Shown: positions 23,125-36,494, numbered from the stretch's first letter. The stretch is DNA of 64,000 bases from Cyathus striatus (GCA_025738555.1 JAOVFP010000001.1:4898001-4962000), one strand, 5' to 3'. Notes: a model not told the origin generated them from the letters alone. Numbers and translations are program-made.

Positions 23125-24116
23125 TATCCCCAGTATTTACAATGACTTGCAATGATTGAGGAAACTCGAAGACCCGTGTTCGCGTCTGTTCATATTTTCA
23201 CATGATCCTTTAAATGCATTTCAACCTTGTTCGGTACCGCTGTAGAAGGGGAGGAGACACGGGAGTCCGCTGGCGGGTGTCTGTACGTTAGAGTAGAGCT
23301 TAGTGTCTTAAAATAGAAATATATATGGGCTGCGCCGGAATATAGTGAATACATTATGAAATACTTCCGAGTGCCCCCCAAGTGTTTCTTATAAATTTTC
23401 CAATGGAGGCTAAGCACAAGTGTAACAATGGGCAGCCATAACATAGCTAGAGTTTCAATATTTCAATCTCCAAGGCCACAGACCTTCCAGACATCTGTGC
23501 TTTCCCTCATTCAGAGCTGCATAATCCCAATTCTCGTCTTGAAACTCTGCTTTTAGCATGATAGCACTTCTTGAGGTGTTAAAGTCTGGCCTATTGGAAG
23601 CCAAGCAACGCATTAAAAAGAAGCGTGATGCGCTTCTTGAACGCCTCGGCTGCAAAGAACAGCTCACGGCCACAGAAGAACACTGGCTTGAGGCTGTTAT
23701 GGACAGGTTATGGACATGCACAATAGAGAGGAAATGCTAAATGTAAATGGTGGGGATATTCTTTCCTCGCGTGTAAGGTGTATTATATACGTAATATATG
23801 TGTCGCGACAAGTCAAGTACATAGTTCACTTTGAAGTCCGAACTGGCCCTATAGCTATAGTCAACCCTCTAAAGTTCAAGTTACCTTATTCCAGGAGCGA
23901 TGTTAAGAGTAGCTAGCAAATCCTTAAGCGTCTCGAAGGAAAAATCTCGAAGTCCATGTTGAAAGGCAAATCTCATTCTTTCGAAATATCTTGGCACAAT
24001 TCTCTCGTAGATGCGGAAATATCAGATTATAGTGATTCAACGTAGATGCTTTTGGTTGATGTGAGTATAGCCGTCTTCGTGGGCGGAGGGAGAGTGGTCT
24101 GATATTAGCTACTGTA
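23125..24116. other. Spacer with a charged coiled-coil-like ORF
   Basis: A plus-strand frame at 23558-23740 encodes about 60 residues rich in Lys, Arg, Glu and Leu (KSGLLEAKQRIKKKRDALLE). It looks helical and resembles short charged segments seen in fungal transposon-linked proteins, but I cannot assign it. A minus-strand open frame at 23190-23444 starts with a hydrophobic stretch (MLWLPIVTLVLSLHWK) and has no recognised domain. Nothing else was found. Confidence 0.3.
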
Positions 24117-24118
24117 AC

Positions 24119-24432
24119 AATCAAATCAGTTCGTCTGTCACGCGTCACGCACCCTTTTGACGAGACGAAATTCGGTGCTTGTCACGCGTCACGTTTAGGA
24201 ATGACGAAGGTTTTAAATGGTCACGCAAAGCTGCAGGTTCAAATTTTTTTCTTGCAGTGGTCAAACTTGCTATTTGGGCTTAAATTAACCTAAAAAAATT
24301 TCTTTTGCCAGTCCAAGTAGTGAAAGTGACAAAAAATTTTGGTGCGTCACGCAGGATCTACCAAAGTGACGAACTGATTTGATGGTTTGGTGTGTCACGC
24401 ACTTAGAGGGATGACGAATTGATTTGATTAAT
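24119..24432. mobile_element. MITE-like inverted-repeat element with TCACGC repeats
   Basis: The left end CAATCAAATCAGTTCGTC pairs with the inverse of the right end GACGAATTGATTTGATT. A second inner inverted copy, GACGAACTGATTTGAT, lies near 24360. The inside is dotted with GTCACGC and GTCACGCGTCACG motifs. It is about 315 bp long with no coding frame. The target duplication was not resolved. Confidence 0.6.
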
Positions 24433-24714
24433 TCCCACTAACTTTAGTTAGTCACCTTGCTTGCAAGGTACTCTCTCAGGTGAAAATAGGTTGCACTTTT
24501 CAACCAACACGTGACTTCTCCCACGGTCATGTGTATTTTGCTTCATGAGTGTCACTGTCTCGCTAGTTTCTCTTTCTTGATTTTATTTTTTCTTGCCTTT
24601 CTCTCGGTCTGTGCTCTGCGTTCATCAGCTTTCATCAGCTTCTATTGTGCACTTTCATGGGTCGTGTCTCTTCTGACCTTGTTTATCCCAGTTCTTAATC
24701 TTATGCCAGAATAG

Positions 24715-25359
24715 TCACCCTTTGTATCCTGGACAGTGGAAGATAAACGTCGACAGATTAGGTAGCTGGGCTATCGTATGCAAGAGATTAATGCCTATGC
24801 TTTCAACAATGTCAACGAGCTCCAGATGGTTCAGGTCCGTCATGCCCGCGATGACGGAGTCGATATACTCCAACGAGAACTTGTATCCATGTTGTCTGTG
24901 TAAGTCGAGTTTTTGTAGTTTGGGTGTCTGATAAGACAACAAAGACAGGAGAGGAAATATGACATGTTCTAGTCCAGGGAGCATTCCAAGAAATCGCAGA
25001 GTACGAAGTGAAAGGACTAGGAAAAGTGGATACGCATATTGAAACTCGTCCTTAAGAGTATCAGATCCCGCACAAGCCTTCGCGTTGATAGTGAGAGAGT
25101 GTAAGGACGGCAATAATACGTCACGTAATTCCAGAAGAATTTGCATATATACTGAGACAGCGACCTTTGGTTCGCGAGGTAACATTGGCTCAGGTCCTTC
25201 TGTACGTGTCTCTACGACATTGGAGAGGAATTTGACGTGCTTTGCATGTGAACGAAGCAGAGAGATGTCAGTATCTCTGATGGGACCGTCGAGAATGACT
25301 CCTCCTTTACCTCTGGAAGAAGTTACAGGAGCGGAAGCAGAGATGACAGGGAGCGCCAC
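24715..25359 (-). pseudogene. F-box/LRR-type protein, C-terminal part
   Basis: An open frame of about 215 codons has leucine-rich repeat character: LPSLHSLTINAKA, LRTLRFLGMLPGLEHVIFP, TPKLQKLDLHRQHGY, MTDLNHLELVDIVES and LPNLSTFIFHCPGYKG. This is the pattern of the LRR part of mushroom F-box proteins. The frame has no ATG at its start. An acceptor (CACACAG at about 25361) suggests the sequence begins inside an exon, and no F-box exon was found upstream. Minus-strand pieces at 25400-25841 (for example VVLDESEKVTLLRLF) faintly recall a BTB-type domain and may belong to a different broken gene. Treated as a partial or broken gene. Confidence 0.45.
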
Positions 25360-25859
25360 TGTGTGGGATATACAGACGGCTAGTGCGAAGATTTAATCAT
25401 CAAGTGAAAACGACATGCGGGTGTGGGGATGATCTAGTACCTCGACTTTTTCGATCAACAGCGTGGGTGCCGGTAGGTTTGAGCGGTACGTGCTACTAGC
25501 TGAAGCCTGTGCTTCCTGAACAGAACGATTTATGAGACTCTTTATATGTGAAATAGTCGAAGAAGAGTGACCTTTTCACTTTCATCCAAAACTACACACT
25601 CATTCTTCACGATACCCTGCGAGTCGGACACGTTGCTCAGATGATCGAGGCAAGACATATCGGACTCAATGGATGCTACACTGATAATGTCGAAATTTGG
25701 GTCCACGTTTATCCGTTGATGGGAAAACTGAGGATGAGGAAGAAGGTCAGAGAGGGGAACCCTATTGTACAGCAAAACTGAGGGTGCACGCCCATTTATA
25801 CTGTACAGCGTCCGCAATATTGAAAACTTGGCTTTGGTCATCAGAAGCTAGGACTATAG

Positions 25860-28410
25860 CTTAAATGACATCGAACAAAATTGTGGGCCAGGCAATGCTT
25901 GACATCAGGCGCTACAGCCTATAACTTCATACCGCATAAGTATCTTCAACTGCTCAAGCTCGAATGTTGAATATCGAGCGAGTTAGTCTGTCTGTACTAT
26001 AATTCCTCCTCCAGGTTCCACTGTAACACCACGTGAAACAAATGACCTCCAGAAATTAGACCCTCTCATGTCTCTATCTTTAACTCACATCACCGCACTG
26101 CTTATTAAACTAAAACTGCACTTCTAATTTATTTTCTCCTACATAATTTTTTTTTTCCTATTTATTGCAAGCAAGGTTTTCGTCGACGAAGTCGACACTT
26201 CCCAGTAGGGTTATGGAGACCGAAATTCAGAAATTTCTGGCAGTAAAATTCATGCTGTGCAGTTGAGTTTGAAAAAACTTCGGCATTTCCCCTATTACAC
26301 CTTTGTTTCACCCGTTTCAGCCGTCATTTCTTTCGCCTCGTATATATAACTCGTGTCTCTTGTTTTACTCTCTGTTCCCTTGTTCCTTTACTCTTCCTTT
26401 AACCTTCCTCGTACGAAATGATGTTCGTTCTTCTTAACAGTGTTATGGTCGCTGCAATGTACAATGCTCAGGTAATAGGGAACTCCGGGCCTTAGTTAAT
26501 CGCTACTATCTCTGGCATCCTGTTGCAACTGGGGATTCATGCTATTGAAGATACTCCTATGACGACGATTAGATTGCTAGCTTGTTGCGTTAAGGTATGT
26601 GTATGATCAGAGCGTGGTCTGTGCCTTCGTTTAGGACGTTCATGGTATACCAAATGTTGTGGAGACTTTCTTTCCACTGAATTTTTATTACTGCACTATA
26701 TTGTGTTCAAACTCGCTCGACTTTCCTGCTGGCTTCCCGCCTTTATTTCTTTTCCAATGATAATTTCTACTGGTACCTTTTTTTTGATGGCTTAAATATT
26801 CCTGGCGTCATTTATTTTTTTGGTACTACGTGGTTTTTGTCCTGTTTCAGTTCTTCCCTCTCCCTCTTCTTTCTCTGTAGTAGCTTCTACCTGTATTCGA
26901 TGATCAGTTATCTAATTGTTTTATCTATCTGTTAATCGCTGTTGTCCTTGCATTATACCTAACTTAGAACAAACTCAGCAATCCTACTATTCATGGTATT
27001 GAGAGTATTTCCCACTTGTTTCCATTAATTGGCTTCGCCTCCTTCGCCTTCCTGTTTACACCTCTTCAACAGCAGTATTCCTAATACCTATACATAACAC
27101 AATTTCAGTGTTCGATTTCCATTAAATGTCTTGTACAGTTAGTTAGTGGGCTTTGCTGGCGACAGCCGGCTCTAGGTATTATACAGTATTAGAGTATTAC
27201 TAATGAGTTTGAATAGCATTTCACAAAGTACCTGCCCTAAACCGAAGGCGTACATCAACATACCTGATCCCAATCGCAATGCTCGGAGCCCCTCGTCAAG
27301 AGATGACTACCCCGATAACTTCGAAAGGTCTGTATTCTTATATTCTTCAAGGAACATACAATTGATTCGTATGCACAAAGTTGTTGTCGATTAGTGCGAG
27401 CAAATTGATGCGGTGGTGGGATGAAGTAGCAGAACGCAGGCAAGATACCCGAGTAAAACTCTCTTGCCCTTAGTTGCTAATCCTTTTACTTTGCTCAGAT
27501 CTCTCAGATAGAGACAGACGTCTACCACTGCAGCCTACCTAGAAGTCATTATTTCGATCGCCCTAGTAGGTCCGGAGATTTTGATGTGGCCGCTATTCAG
27601 CGCTCATGACCTTCTGTATGTCTATTCTTTGCTTTCTTCTATTTATCTGCAGTGACTTATACATCTGCTAGCCGGGACTAATCTGTACCCTTACCTATCG
27701 TACTTCTTCCGTCATTCGTCTTCCTTTGAGGGCGTTGGTTGAAGTGGATACAATAGGGTGCTGTAACTTTACTACCTCACTTGAATTTCGATTCGGGTCA
27801 AGTAATAAAGGCTCCGAGACTTTTCAGTATCGGATGAAACGAAAATAAATTACCCCAGGTCATCTTCCACTACACTTACACCGATCTTCGTTTATGTTGG
27901 TTATTGTATGCATAGTTGACTACTCCTGAATGCCAACTGTAGGTTGTAGAGACACCGTGTGATGAGATTCAATAAAACAGATTTTATAAAAAGTAAATAA
28001 ACTCAGCATCAGTATCTACAGCTGTGCATGAATCCAGTAAAGAGGTGTCAGTTTGAAAGTTATTTCTACAGAAGGTCTATCCTTCTCCCACATACTGATA
28101 ATCATTCTGGCTAATGAAAGAGAACACCTCAAAATCACTTAAAAACTCTGCTTCTCAACAAATTTATTGTTGTAGTTTGTCCTCATTATATACAAGTATA
28201 TCACACAGCTAACTATGAAGTGACATCACCATTGGCGTGATTAGTACAAAACATTGCGGAGCGCGTTCGAGAGTAAATAAGAAAAAGAGTAATAAGAAAA
28301 CAGGTACCAAATTACCAGCGGGAAGTAATCTTGTTTACTTGTTGAATAATCATACAGTGCACAGTATTCCTCTGCTAACAGATACATGCATGTCCGTGTG
28401 GGGTAATCAT
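25860..28410. other. Long intergenic region without a recognised gene
   Basis: About 2.5 kb with only short open frames. A TATATATAACTC sequence near 26340 precedes a short reading frame (MMFVLLNSVMVAAMYNAQ, near 26418) that runs into a possible GTAATA donor; this may be an unrecognised small gene or chance. A palindromic TTCGTCGACGAA lies near 26180. The right part contains the 3' flank of aconitase. Confidence 0.35.
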
Positions 28411-31330
28411 TTATTGTTGAGCCTTGGCTTTAGCAGCCATCTACGAACATAATATCAGAAAGTATACCGAAGGGAAAGAAAAGAATAACATACGAGGTTA
28501 AGAGCAGAACCAGCCTTGAACCACCCAATCTGTCCCTCGTTGAACGAGTGGGCGAGGGGGATCTCCACCTTGGAACCATCCTTGTGCTTAACAGCGAGGG
28601 TCAAGTTCTTGCCGGGTGCGAAGCTCTCAAGGCCGAGGATATCAACCTTGTCATCGGGCTGGATCTTGTCATAATCGGCGGGATCAACGAAAGTCAAAGC
28701 CAGCATGCCCTGCTTCTTCAAGTTGGTTTCGTGGATACGGGCGAAGGAGCGGACGATGATGGCAAGACCACCGAGGAAGCGGGGCTCAAGGGCGGCATGT
28801 TCACGGGAGGAACCTTCACCGTAGTTGTGGTCACCAATGACAACCCACTTAATACCCTTCTCGCGGTAGTAGGCAGCAGTCTGGGGGACACCATCGAATT
28901 CACCAGTGAGCTGGTTCCTGATCTTGTTAGCCTCGCCATTCTCAGAGTTGATAGCACCGATCAAGCAGTTCTCTGCGCATCTATCAACAAATATTCATTA
29001 AACGTGCAGCATAGAACTTACGGGAGATGTTCTCGAGATGTCCACGGTACTTCAACCAGGGACCACCAGCAGAAATGTGATCGGTGGTGCATTTGCCCTT
29101 GACCTTAATCAGAATGGGGAGATCGGTGGGGGTCTTGCCATCCCAGGGCTTGAAGGGATTAAGGAGTTGGAGACGGTCGGATCTGGGGTCAACGGCGACT
29201 TGAACAGTGGTACGGTCAGGAGGAGGGGCCTGGAAGGTGTCCTGGCCAGGGTCATATCCACGGGGAGGGAGCTCGTTACCAGTAGGGTCGGAGAACTTGA
29301 AGGGCTTTCCCTCAGAATCGATCAAGGAGTCAGTAAGGGGGTTGAAGGTAAGACGTCCAGCGAAGGCCATGGCGGTGACAATATCGGGGGAAGCGACGAA
29401 AGCATGGGTGGCGGGGTTAGCATCGTTACGGCCAGTGAAGTTACGGTTGTAGGAAGTGATGACTTGAAAACCAATAAGCATCGCATAGAAAACATAGCAG
29501 AGAACACATACTAGAGTTAGGTTCGCCCATCTTAACATCCTTCCTATCCCATTGACCAATACAAGGGCCGCAAGCGTTAGCGAGAACGACACCACCAGCA
29601 GCCTCGAAGGCACCAATCTGACCATCGCGCTCAATGGTGGCACGAACCTGCTCAGATCCGGGAGTGACAGTGAATTTGCTCTTGAGATCAATACCATGGT
29701 CCGCAGCCTGCTTAACGATGGAAGCAGAGCGGGACATGTCCTCGTACGAAGAGTTGGTGCAAGAACCAATAAGAGCGACTTTGATTTCCTCGGGCCAGCC
29801 ATTCTTCTTGGCTTCCTCGGCAAACTTGGAGATGGGGGTAGCAAGATCGGGGGTAAAGGGTCCGTTGATGTGAGGCTCGAGTTCCGAAAGGTTCTATGTG
29901 GTAGGAACAAATATAATTAGCATTCAGTACGCGGTACGAAGAAAGAACGCACAATCTCAATGTGTTGATCGTACTCAGCACCCTCGTCAGCCCTCAGGTT
30001 GTGAGAGAAAGCCTTTGCGTAGTTGGCAATGTCAGGACGCTTGGTGGCGTTGAGGTAGTCGACCATGCGGTTGTTGAAGGGGAAGAGCGAAGTCGTAGCA
30101 CCAATTTCAGCACCCATGTTGCAAATAGTAGCCATACCCGTGCAAGAGAGCGACTCGACGCCGGCACCCTTGTATTCGACGATAGCACCAGTTCCACCCT
30201 TGACGGTGAGAATGCCCGCAACCTTGAGAATAACATCTGTAATGGATAAAGGTAAGTAAATTTTTGTGGACCACGGAAACGACGTACCCTTGGGAGTAGT
30301 CCAGCCGCTGATTTTGCCAGTAAGATTAACGCCGATGACCTTGGGACACTTGAGCTCCCAAGGAATGTCAGCCATAACGTCGACAGCGTCAGCACCACCA
30401 ACACCACAAGCAATCATACCGAGACCACCAGCATTGGGGGTATGCGAATCAGTACCAATCATAAGACCACCGGGGAAAGCATAGTTCTCGAGAATAATTT
30501 GGTGAATGATACCAGAGCCGGGTTTCCAGAAGCCAAGACCGTACTGCGGGGTAGTGAAGTACGTTAGTATATGAACTTTGACTGCGACACGCGAGCAAGA
30601 AAGGAGCGGAAAAAGGCCACGAGTCAGGGACGCCGGGACGGGGAATGGTGTTCTCGTTATAGATATGATGACACAAGTAAAACACGAACCTTGGCGGTTG
30701 CAGTAGCCAAAAAGTCGTAAACCTCCTTGTTGATGTCGATGGCGCGGGCCAAATCCTTAACACCACCAACCTGGGCCTCAATCAAGTGGTCACAGTGGAC
30801 GGTGGTGGGGACAGCGGCGGTATCCATTCCAGCGGACATAAATTGGAGAAGGGCCATCTAAGTGTGATTACGTCAGAGACGGTTCATTTCATGTGAGGTA
30901 TGAATTTTATCGACCTGGGCAGTAGCATCCTGGCAGGCGACTCGCTGAAACAGGGCACATTAGCGAGTGATTCTGGCAGAAACGATGGAGAGAGCTCACG
31001 TCGGGGCGCAGCTTGAGGTAGCTGATGCCACGCTCGATGTCCTGGTGGGCAGGATCGTCAAGGTGACCGTACAGAATCTTTTCGGAGAGTGTCAAGGGCC
31101 TTTTCAGCCTAGAGTGCTTATCAGCAGCTGCAAAGCGAGTAACAGACCGTGGCTGCTTACCTGCCGCGGACGACGGCGAGGTTGTCTTCGATGCGTTGGT
31201 AGTTGATAAAGGCATTCTTTTCAAGGAGGGACATGGGGACCTTTGTGTCGCCGATGCGAGGGGCCGCGGTAGCCATGCCTTTTGCAAGGCGTTGAAGGGC
31301 ATTGCGTGTTCTGTTGGTGAGGTTGAACAT
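28411..31330 (-). CDS. ACO1: Aconitate hydratase, mitochondrial
   Basis: Aconitase converts citrate to isocitrate via cis-aconitate in the TCA cycle, using a 4Fe-4S cluster. Ten exons read cleanly: 31330-31161, 31108-31000, 30944-30915, 30857-30690, 30543-30288, 30236-29953, 29893-29512, 29462-29022, 28972-28494 and 28440-28411. The last encodes only MAAKAKAQQ. The N terminus [20 protein letters not shown] is Arg-rich and lacks acidic residues, as in a mitochondrial presequence. Cluster ligands are visible as the Cys of LIGSCTNSS and the two Cys of [11 protein letters not shown]. Other family motifs are [23 protein letters not shown] and the swivel-domain loop [12 protein letters not shown]. 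The acceptor of exon 9 is the inner AG at 28973-28974, because the outer one breaks the frame. It is intact and shows biased, C-ending codon use typical of a highly expressed gene. Confidence 0.97.
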
Positions 31331-31633
31331 CGTCTCTTACTGGTGACGGCGACGACGACGACTAGCGACGGCGGCGGCGGGGCACCTTGAAGGTATTGGA
31401 GGAGGAAAGGAAAGGAGGGGGTGGAGAGTTCTAGAGTTTCGCATCAAACACATTTATGTACATCTTCAGCTGAGCGCTGAGCAGGTGAATCTCTTCTAGC
31501 TAAGCGTGTCATCCAATCACAATAGTTCCTTTACGCGTCTCCTTCCAATCATCCGCTCACCGATGGTCCATGGACAATCCTTCTGGCACAACAAGCCGCA
31601 ACTTTTCTATGTATATGTCGCTGCCGCACACTC

Positions 31634-34190
31634 CTAACCACCGGTTAGACTCCGCGTCTCTCGCACAACGTCATCCACATCCTGCACGATCCTCATCCCA
31701 GCGTCCGCCTTGTCCGATTTCCTCCTCAGCAACTTTTCTGCCCTCTCGTTCCACTGTTTCTCCTGTGCGCGATAGTTCCCTGTGCTCCTGTCAGCATTGA
31801 ATAGCAATTGAGACGAGTTGACCGTTGATCAAAACCATCAATCCACTTGGCGCTAACGACTATCCCACAAAGTGACAAACCCGTAAAACTCCTCCCGAGG
31901 CGACACGGCGAAGGCACCTCAGGATGGTAAGGAACAACAGGGAACAACTCACCAATCAAACTCGTCTCTTCCATCGTCGGAGATCGGGTGCGGGGCACCG
32001 CACTATGCAGACGTTCGAGAAACGTCTGCCGATCGTGGTCTGCAGACGATACAACGTGATGTTAGTTACATATGTCCCCTTTCCGCTCGGAATGAAAAGA
32101 TAAGGATAGACATACTGCGCTGGAGGAGCTTCTCGACGTGCTTGACCATTGCTATTGCACTCTGTTCACGGTCTCCGTTAATGCCCACTCGCTGTATAGA
32201 TCGTTACGTACCATGGTTCCCTCCAATCTCAGAGCTTTCATAACCTCTCTACTAAACCCTTCCTCTTCCTCTTCCCCCTCTCTGCGCACATCACGGTGGA
32301 CAACACCAACCCGTAGCTTATCCACCCAGCCACGCACCCTCCCTGCCTCTTCGCCCAACTCCTCTCGAAGCACAGGGGCCGTTTGCCCTCGGAAATTCTC
32401 AATCTGCACCCATAAGCTACCATCCTTCCTGAAACAAAAGCATGACGCACCGAATGAATGTACCCCTCCGACAAATACGCCAGCGCAACCGAGTGGTCCA
32501 GCATCTCTTGAACAGCATCTTCCTTAGTTTTCTACAAGCGAACGATATCGTTAGCAAAGGTACGTAACACGAATCAGAGGGGACTTACCACTCTCTCAGC
32601 AGTCTCATGCAACTTCCTCTTTATCTCATCTCCCTCTCCTCCACTATCACTCAAAAGCGGACTACGCATCTTCTGCCTCACCCGCCGTCTGGCCACCTTC
32701 CGTAGCCGTTCCCTACCACATGTTAGTCTTTCCCCCTTAAACCATTCCATTATCAGAAACGCACACAATATCATCCACATCGGTTGTACGACTCCTCACC
32801 ACCTCCTCTCTAATCTGCCCCGTAACCGTTTTCGCCGCATTGCTCCACTTGACAACACTAACACGTCGAAGCTTGCTTTTACTCTCTCTCTCATTTCCTT
32901 TATCTCCGCTCTGGCTGACAGCAACGGTGAGAATAGGAGAAGGGTAGGACGAAAGCCGGAGGTGGTACGCGTGGAGGTTCTAGATCGATTCCGACGTAGT
33001 TGATCGCAGATAGATCAGGCAGTAGGTGGTTTGGATTGCAGAGAGATTTTATGAGTTGTTGTTGGCGACATGTTGAAGGGGGCAAAGAGGGAAAGGGAAA
33101 CACGCACAGCTAAAGTCTCCCTGGTATTTAACCGTCTGGAGCGTGGTAAGCGGATCAGGTTATCGGTATCTTTGTGGTTATGATTATCTTCTTCCTGACG
33201 GGCTCGATCGAGGGTCTGGATGAGAGTGGGAGTGATTGAGATCAGAGCCAGGTCAAATTAGGAGGAGTAGAAAGGAGAAGAGTTTGCAGCACGGTGATAT
33301 ATAGGAGCTCACCTGAGTATTAGATACGCCATGGCCTTTCGCTTCGGCATTTTGTTTTCTACGGGGTGTATCAGAATTGGCAGCTAGGGAGTAGGTAAAT
33401 GAAAACATACATCAAAACACCCATCAACCTTCCTAACTCTTCCAACCTCTTCACGCGTAGTTGTTCCCTCTTCTCTAGAGTTCCAAGCAGTAGGGAGATT
33501 CTTCTCTGTTGAATTAGTTCTTTCTCTAGCTTGTCAACTTCTTGTTCTAAGCAAATCACAATCAGTTAGATCAGAACTTTATAAATTCAAGAACGCGTAC
33601 GCGTTTCGTGGACTTTCGCCATCCTATCTTCTACCTGTTGTCTCGTAATTTCGATTGTCTTCCGTGTGCTATTCAGCACAGAAAGGGCTTTATCGGCAGT
33701 CGTACGCAGAAGGTCTCGTTCGTCGGGGTGTTTGATATGCGATTTGGATCGTTCTTCTCGAAGTCTATAGCGAAAGTGACATTTGGAAGACAACCCAGAG
33801 GGCCCCAAAAAGCAACAGTCAAAAAGAAGTATGAGACATAGCATCAACAGCGAACCATCACCTTTAAACTCAACAAACCACATACCGATATATCTCTCTC
33901 CGAGCCTCAGCAACCTCCCTCCGTCCACGAACATGCTCGCTCACAAACAGCAAAGCGTCCGCAAGAGGGCCATGATAAATCCTCGTAAATTCATCGAAAG
34001 AGATATTCGATACCCGCGCTGCTGTGAGAGAAGCATGCACAGAGGCTGCAGAAGCAGATGATTTGCTAGATGCTTCGGCATTTCCAGACTTAGACTTAGA
34101 CTTGGAAATGCTAGAAGATTTAGACGAGGAAGTTTTGTTCTTATCGCTCCTTGAATGGGGTATTCTGGACTTCAGAGAGTTATAATCCAT
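31634..34190 (-). CDS. Coiled-coil protein of unknown function
   Basis: About ten short exons read in one frame from the start MDYNSLKSRIPHSRSD at 34190 to the stop at 31634-31636. The N terminus is Ser/Lys-rich and low complexity. Then come a compact segment (ISFDEFTRIYHGPLADALLF, VRGRREVAEARREIY) and long charged helices (LLRTTADKALSVLNSTRKTI, QEVDKLEKELIQQRR, TLEKREQLRVKRLEELGRLM). Later parts are LHAYHLRLSSYPSPILTVAV, VVKWSNAAKTVTGQIREEVV, EMLDHSVALAYLSEGYIHS and EEAGRVRGWVDKLRV. The C terminus is EKQWNERAEKLLRRK... ending SLTGG. The architecture suggests a structural coiled-coil subunit, for instance of a microtubule- or kinetochore-associated complex such as augmin, but no diagnostic motif is seen. 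It lies 304 bp downstream-to-upstream of aconitase on the same strand. Confidence 0.75.
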
Positions 34191-34444
34191 AGCTACAGGA
34201 CTTGTACAGGACCAGTTTGAAGTGTACCGTACTAAAGTATGCAATAACATTTGACGTGACAATATCACGTGAATCGTGTCAGTACTACCTGAGAATCAGT
34301 GAGATCAGTACCCACTCAACGTTCAACGTTCAACTACTACATCTCTACCTAGCCTACTTTCAATCAGATTTATTCTCACAAGTGAGTTGAATCTCTAATA
34401 ATATTCACGCATATATCATGCTGCTAAAGCAGTCGCTGCTCTAG
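34191..34444. promoter_or_regulatory. Divergent intergenic region
   Basis: This ~250-bp stretch separates two genes transcribed away from each other, so it must hold both upstream regions. It contains a tandem GTTCAACGTTCAAC and two CACGTGA-like sites (near 34265). No clear TATA box is visible. Confidence 0.4.
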
Positions 34445-36053
34445 TCCGCCACCTACATGCAAAGAATGCGGTTCAACAAATGTCCATTCTCAGCTTACGG
34501 CTCCTTCCTCGGTCCTTCGAACTATCTCCTTTCCAACTCTATCAGAGTCCTCTAACATAGAAGAAGTGGTTTCTTCCAGTGGTGTTGCTATTTGCACTCT
34601 GCAGGCTGAATTGTCTAACTTGAAACTACGACTATGCAATCTTCGCCGTTTAAACGCTTTCCATTCATCCTTGATACCACCTATACGAAAACTTCCAGGG
34701 GAGATCCTGAGCGAAATATTCTGCCATTTGATCTGCCCAAAGGCCATTGAAATAGGTTTTATACGCGACCACATATGGGATCTTATGCAAGTTTGTGCCT
34801 GCTGGCGGGACGTAATACAAGGAACACCTTTACTCTGGCATGCATTCAAGCTAGGCGACATGCAAGTTAATGCTGATTCTATCGCTATTCGTATCAAGTC
34901 GTGTCTCAAATTCTCCAGAACAACACCTCTGTCGATCTCGCTTTCGCCTGCATCCCTCGAAAGGTTTTCCCCTAGGCTACTCGAAGAAATTATGAATCAC
35001 GCAGACCGCTTCTCTTCCCTTTCGCTTCAAGGATATGCAACTGAGCTGATGGAATATAATTATCATGTTCGAACGTCAATCGAACAACGAGGACTCACGC
35101 AGCTACAGAGCCTCACTATAAACGGCCCATGTTCCTTTTTAGGTCTGTTCCGGGACGCAACCGAACTTGAAGAAGTCACGCTGAGGTCTATTGAATTGAG
35201 CAATACTTCGAAACTCCGTTGGACTAAAGTGAAGAGACTCAAATTGAGAGACATGAGAGGCCCAGTAAAAGAATTCATATCTTTATTAAGAATCACGTCT
35301 CTCATAGAAGAGCTTACTTGGATACGAAATTTTGAGGACGTTCAACTTGGTCGTATTTTTGACCAATACATAGTACTTCCGTCACTACATACCCTCAAAT
35401 TCTACCGAAGCCGTGTGTCTCGACTCTGGTCAGATATTTATGTGCCTGGTCTTACCGATCTTCTGATCGAGAACTACGACAACTACGACATGGACGATCT
35501 TTTATGCATGATAAAAAGATCAGCAAGTAGTGTCCAGCGGTTACATATGGGTTACTGTCGTGGCAGCTTCGGTATTCGTTGTATTCAAGAGCTTCACGAT
35601 CTCCAACAGCTAACATTGTTGAATGTTGTTCCCGTTATCCTCGAACACTTGCAGTGGAATCCTCGGCGCAATACCATGGAATATCTTCCATTTTTACAAA
35701 AACTAAAGATTTCTGTTGGTCCGGTGGACATGGGAGAGTTTTATGAAGTATTTCTAGAATTCTTGCCATTTATCATGCGTAGCAGGTCACCGGCCTATAT
35801 TGCGACCATCAACCCGCAAGCTCCTCACCCAGTACCTCTGTCCTTTGTAAAATGTATCACCACCCCACAAGCACATTCCACTGGCCCCCCTGACGAAGAA
35901 TACCGTTCTGATTTGAATAAATTGGAGAATCTCAGCCAAGAATTAGGGATTGTTCTTGAGTTAGAGTTCCAGAGTCCAGAAGAGATGAATTATTCGGAAG
36001 GAGAATATCAGGCGGGGGACTCACAGGATGAATACTATGCTTCTGGGTACTAG
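34445..36053 (+). CDS. F-box and LRR protein (5' start unresolved)
   Basis: A single long exon encodes about 535 residues. Near its start is a Cys pair (TCKECGS) followed by a helical linker, a layout common in mushroom F-box proteins. The F-box reads PPIRKLPGEILSEIFCHLI ... DLMQVCACWRDVIQGTPLLW. Then come leucine-rich repeats over about 300 residues (for example LQSLTINGPCSFLGLFRDAT, LHTLKFYRSRVSRLW, LQQLTLLNVVPVILEHLQW). The C terminus is acidic and ends DSQDEYYASGY. F-box proteins normally recruit substrates to SCF ubiquitin ligases through Skp1; the partner here is unknown. The frame is open to an acceptor-like CTCTAG at 34439-34444, but no upstream coding exon with an ATG could be fixed. 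No internal stop was seen. Confidence 0.82.
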
Positions 36054-36494
36054 TTATCTGTATTCTCTACGTCATACTGTAAAATACCATACGTCTTACG
36101 AACTTCAAATATTAAGCTGCCGAGGATGTTTTATTACTGTCATGCGTGTCGATTCAATCGTGAAAGACTCAGAAGCATCCCCTATATAAAAGCCGTAAGC
36201 TTTACACCAATACCTTTGCAACTGTATATACCAAAGAAATACGACAATTTTTGAGAAATTGAAAGGAAATTGAAGAGAAATTAGGAAAAAAAATTGAACT
36301 ATGTAAATTTGAGAAATAAGAGCGAGGGCGACGAGGAATAAGGGGAACTGACGATAAATAACAGAAAATGCAGTTTGATTATTATCTGCGTCACCTATAC
36401 TAAGTATGCTACATGTAAAATAGAATGTATGCAATGATATATTTAAAATATTGAGTAATGAATGAAGTAGTAAACACTTAATGCCGCAGTCCCT

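Noticed and set aside
23190..23444. Minus-strand frame starting with a hydrophobic helix as the P450 N terminus
   Set aside because: A better anchor exon (23124-23035) splices in frame to the AVGYLPGF segment, so this upstream frame is not needed.
24119..24432. Possible CRISPR-like array because of repeated GTCACGC motifs
   Set aside because: Spacing and repeat length are irregular and the ends are inverted repeats, which fits a MITE; the genome is eukaryotic.
28548..29920. Plus-strand open frames of 120-184 codons over the aconitase region
   Set aside because: They are antisense shadows of aconitase exons, kept open by its biased codon use, and have no family motif.
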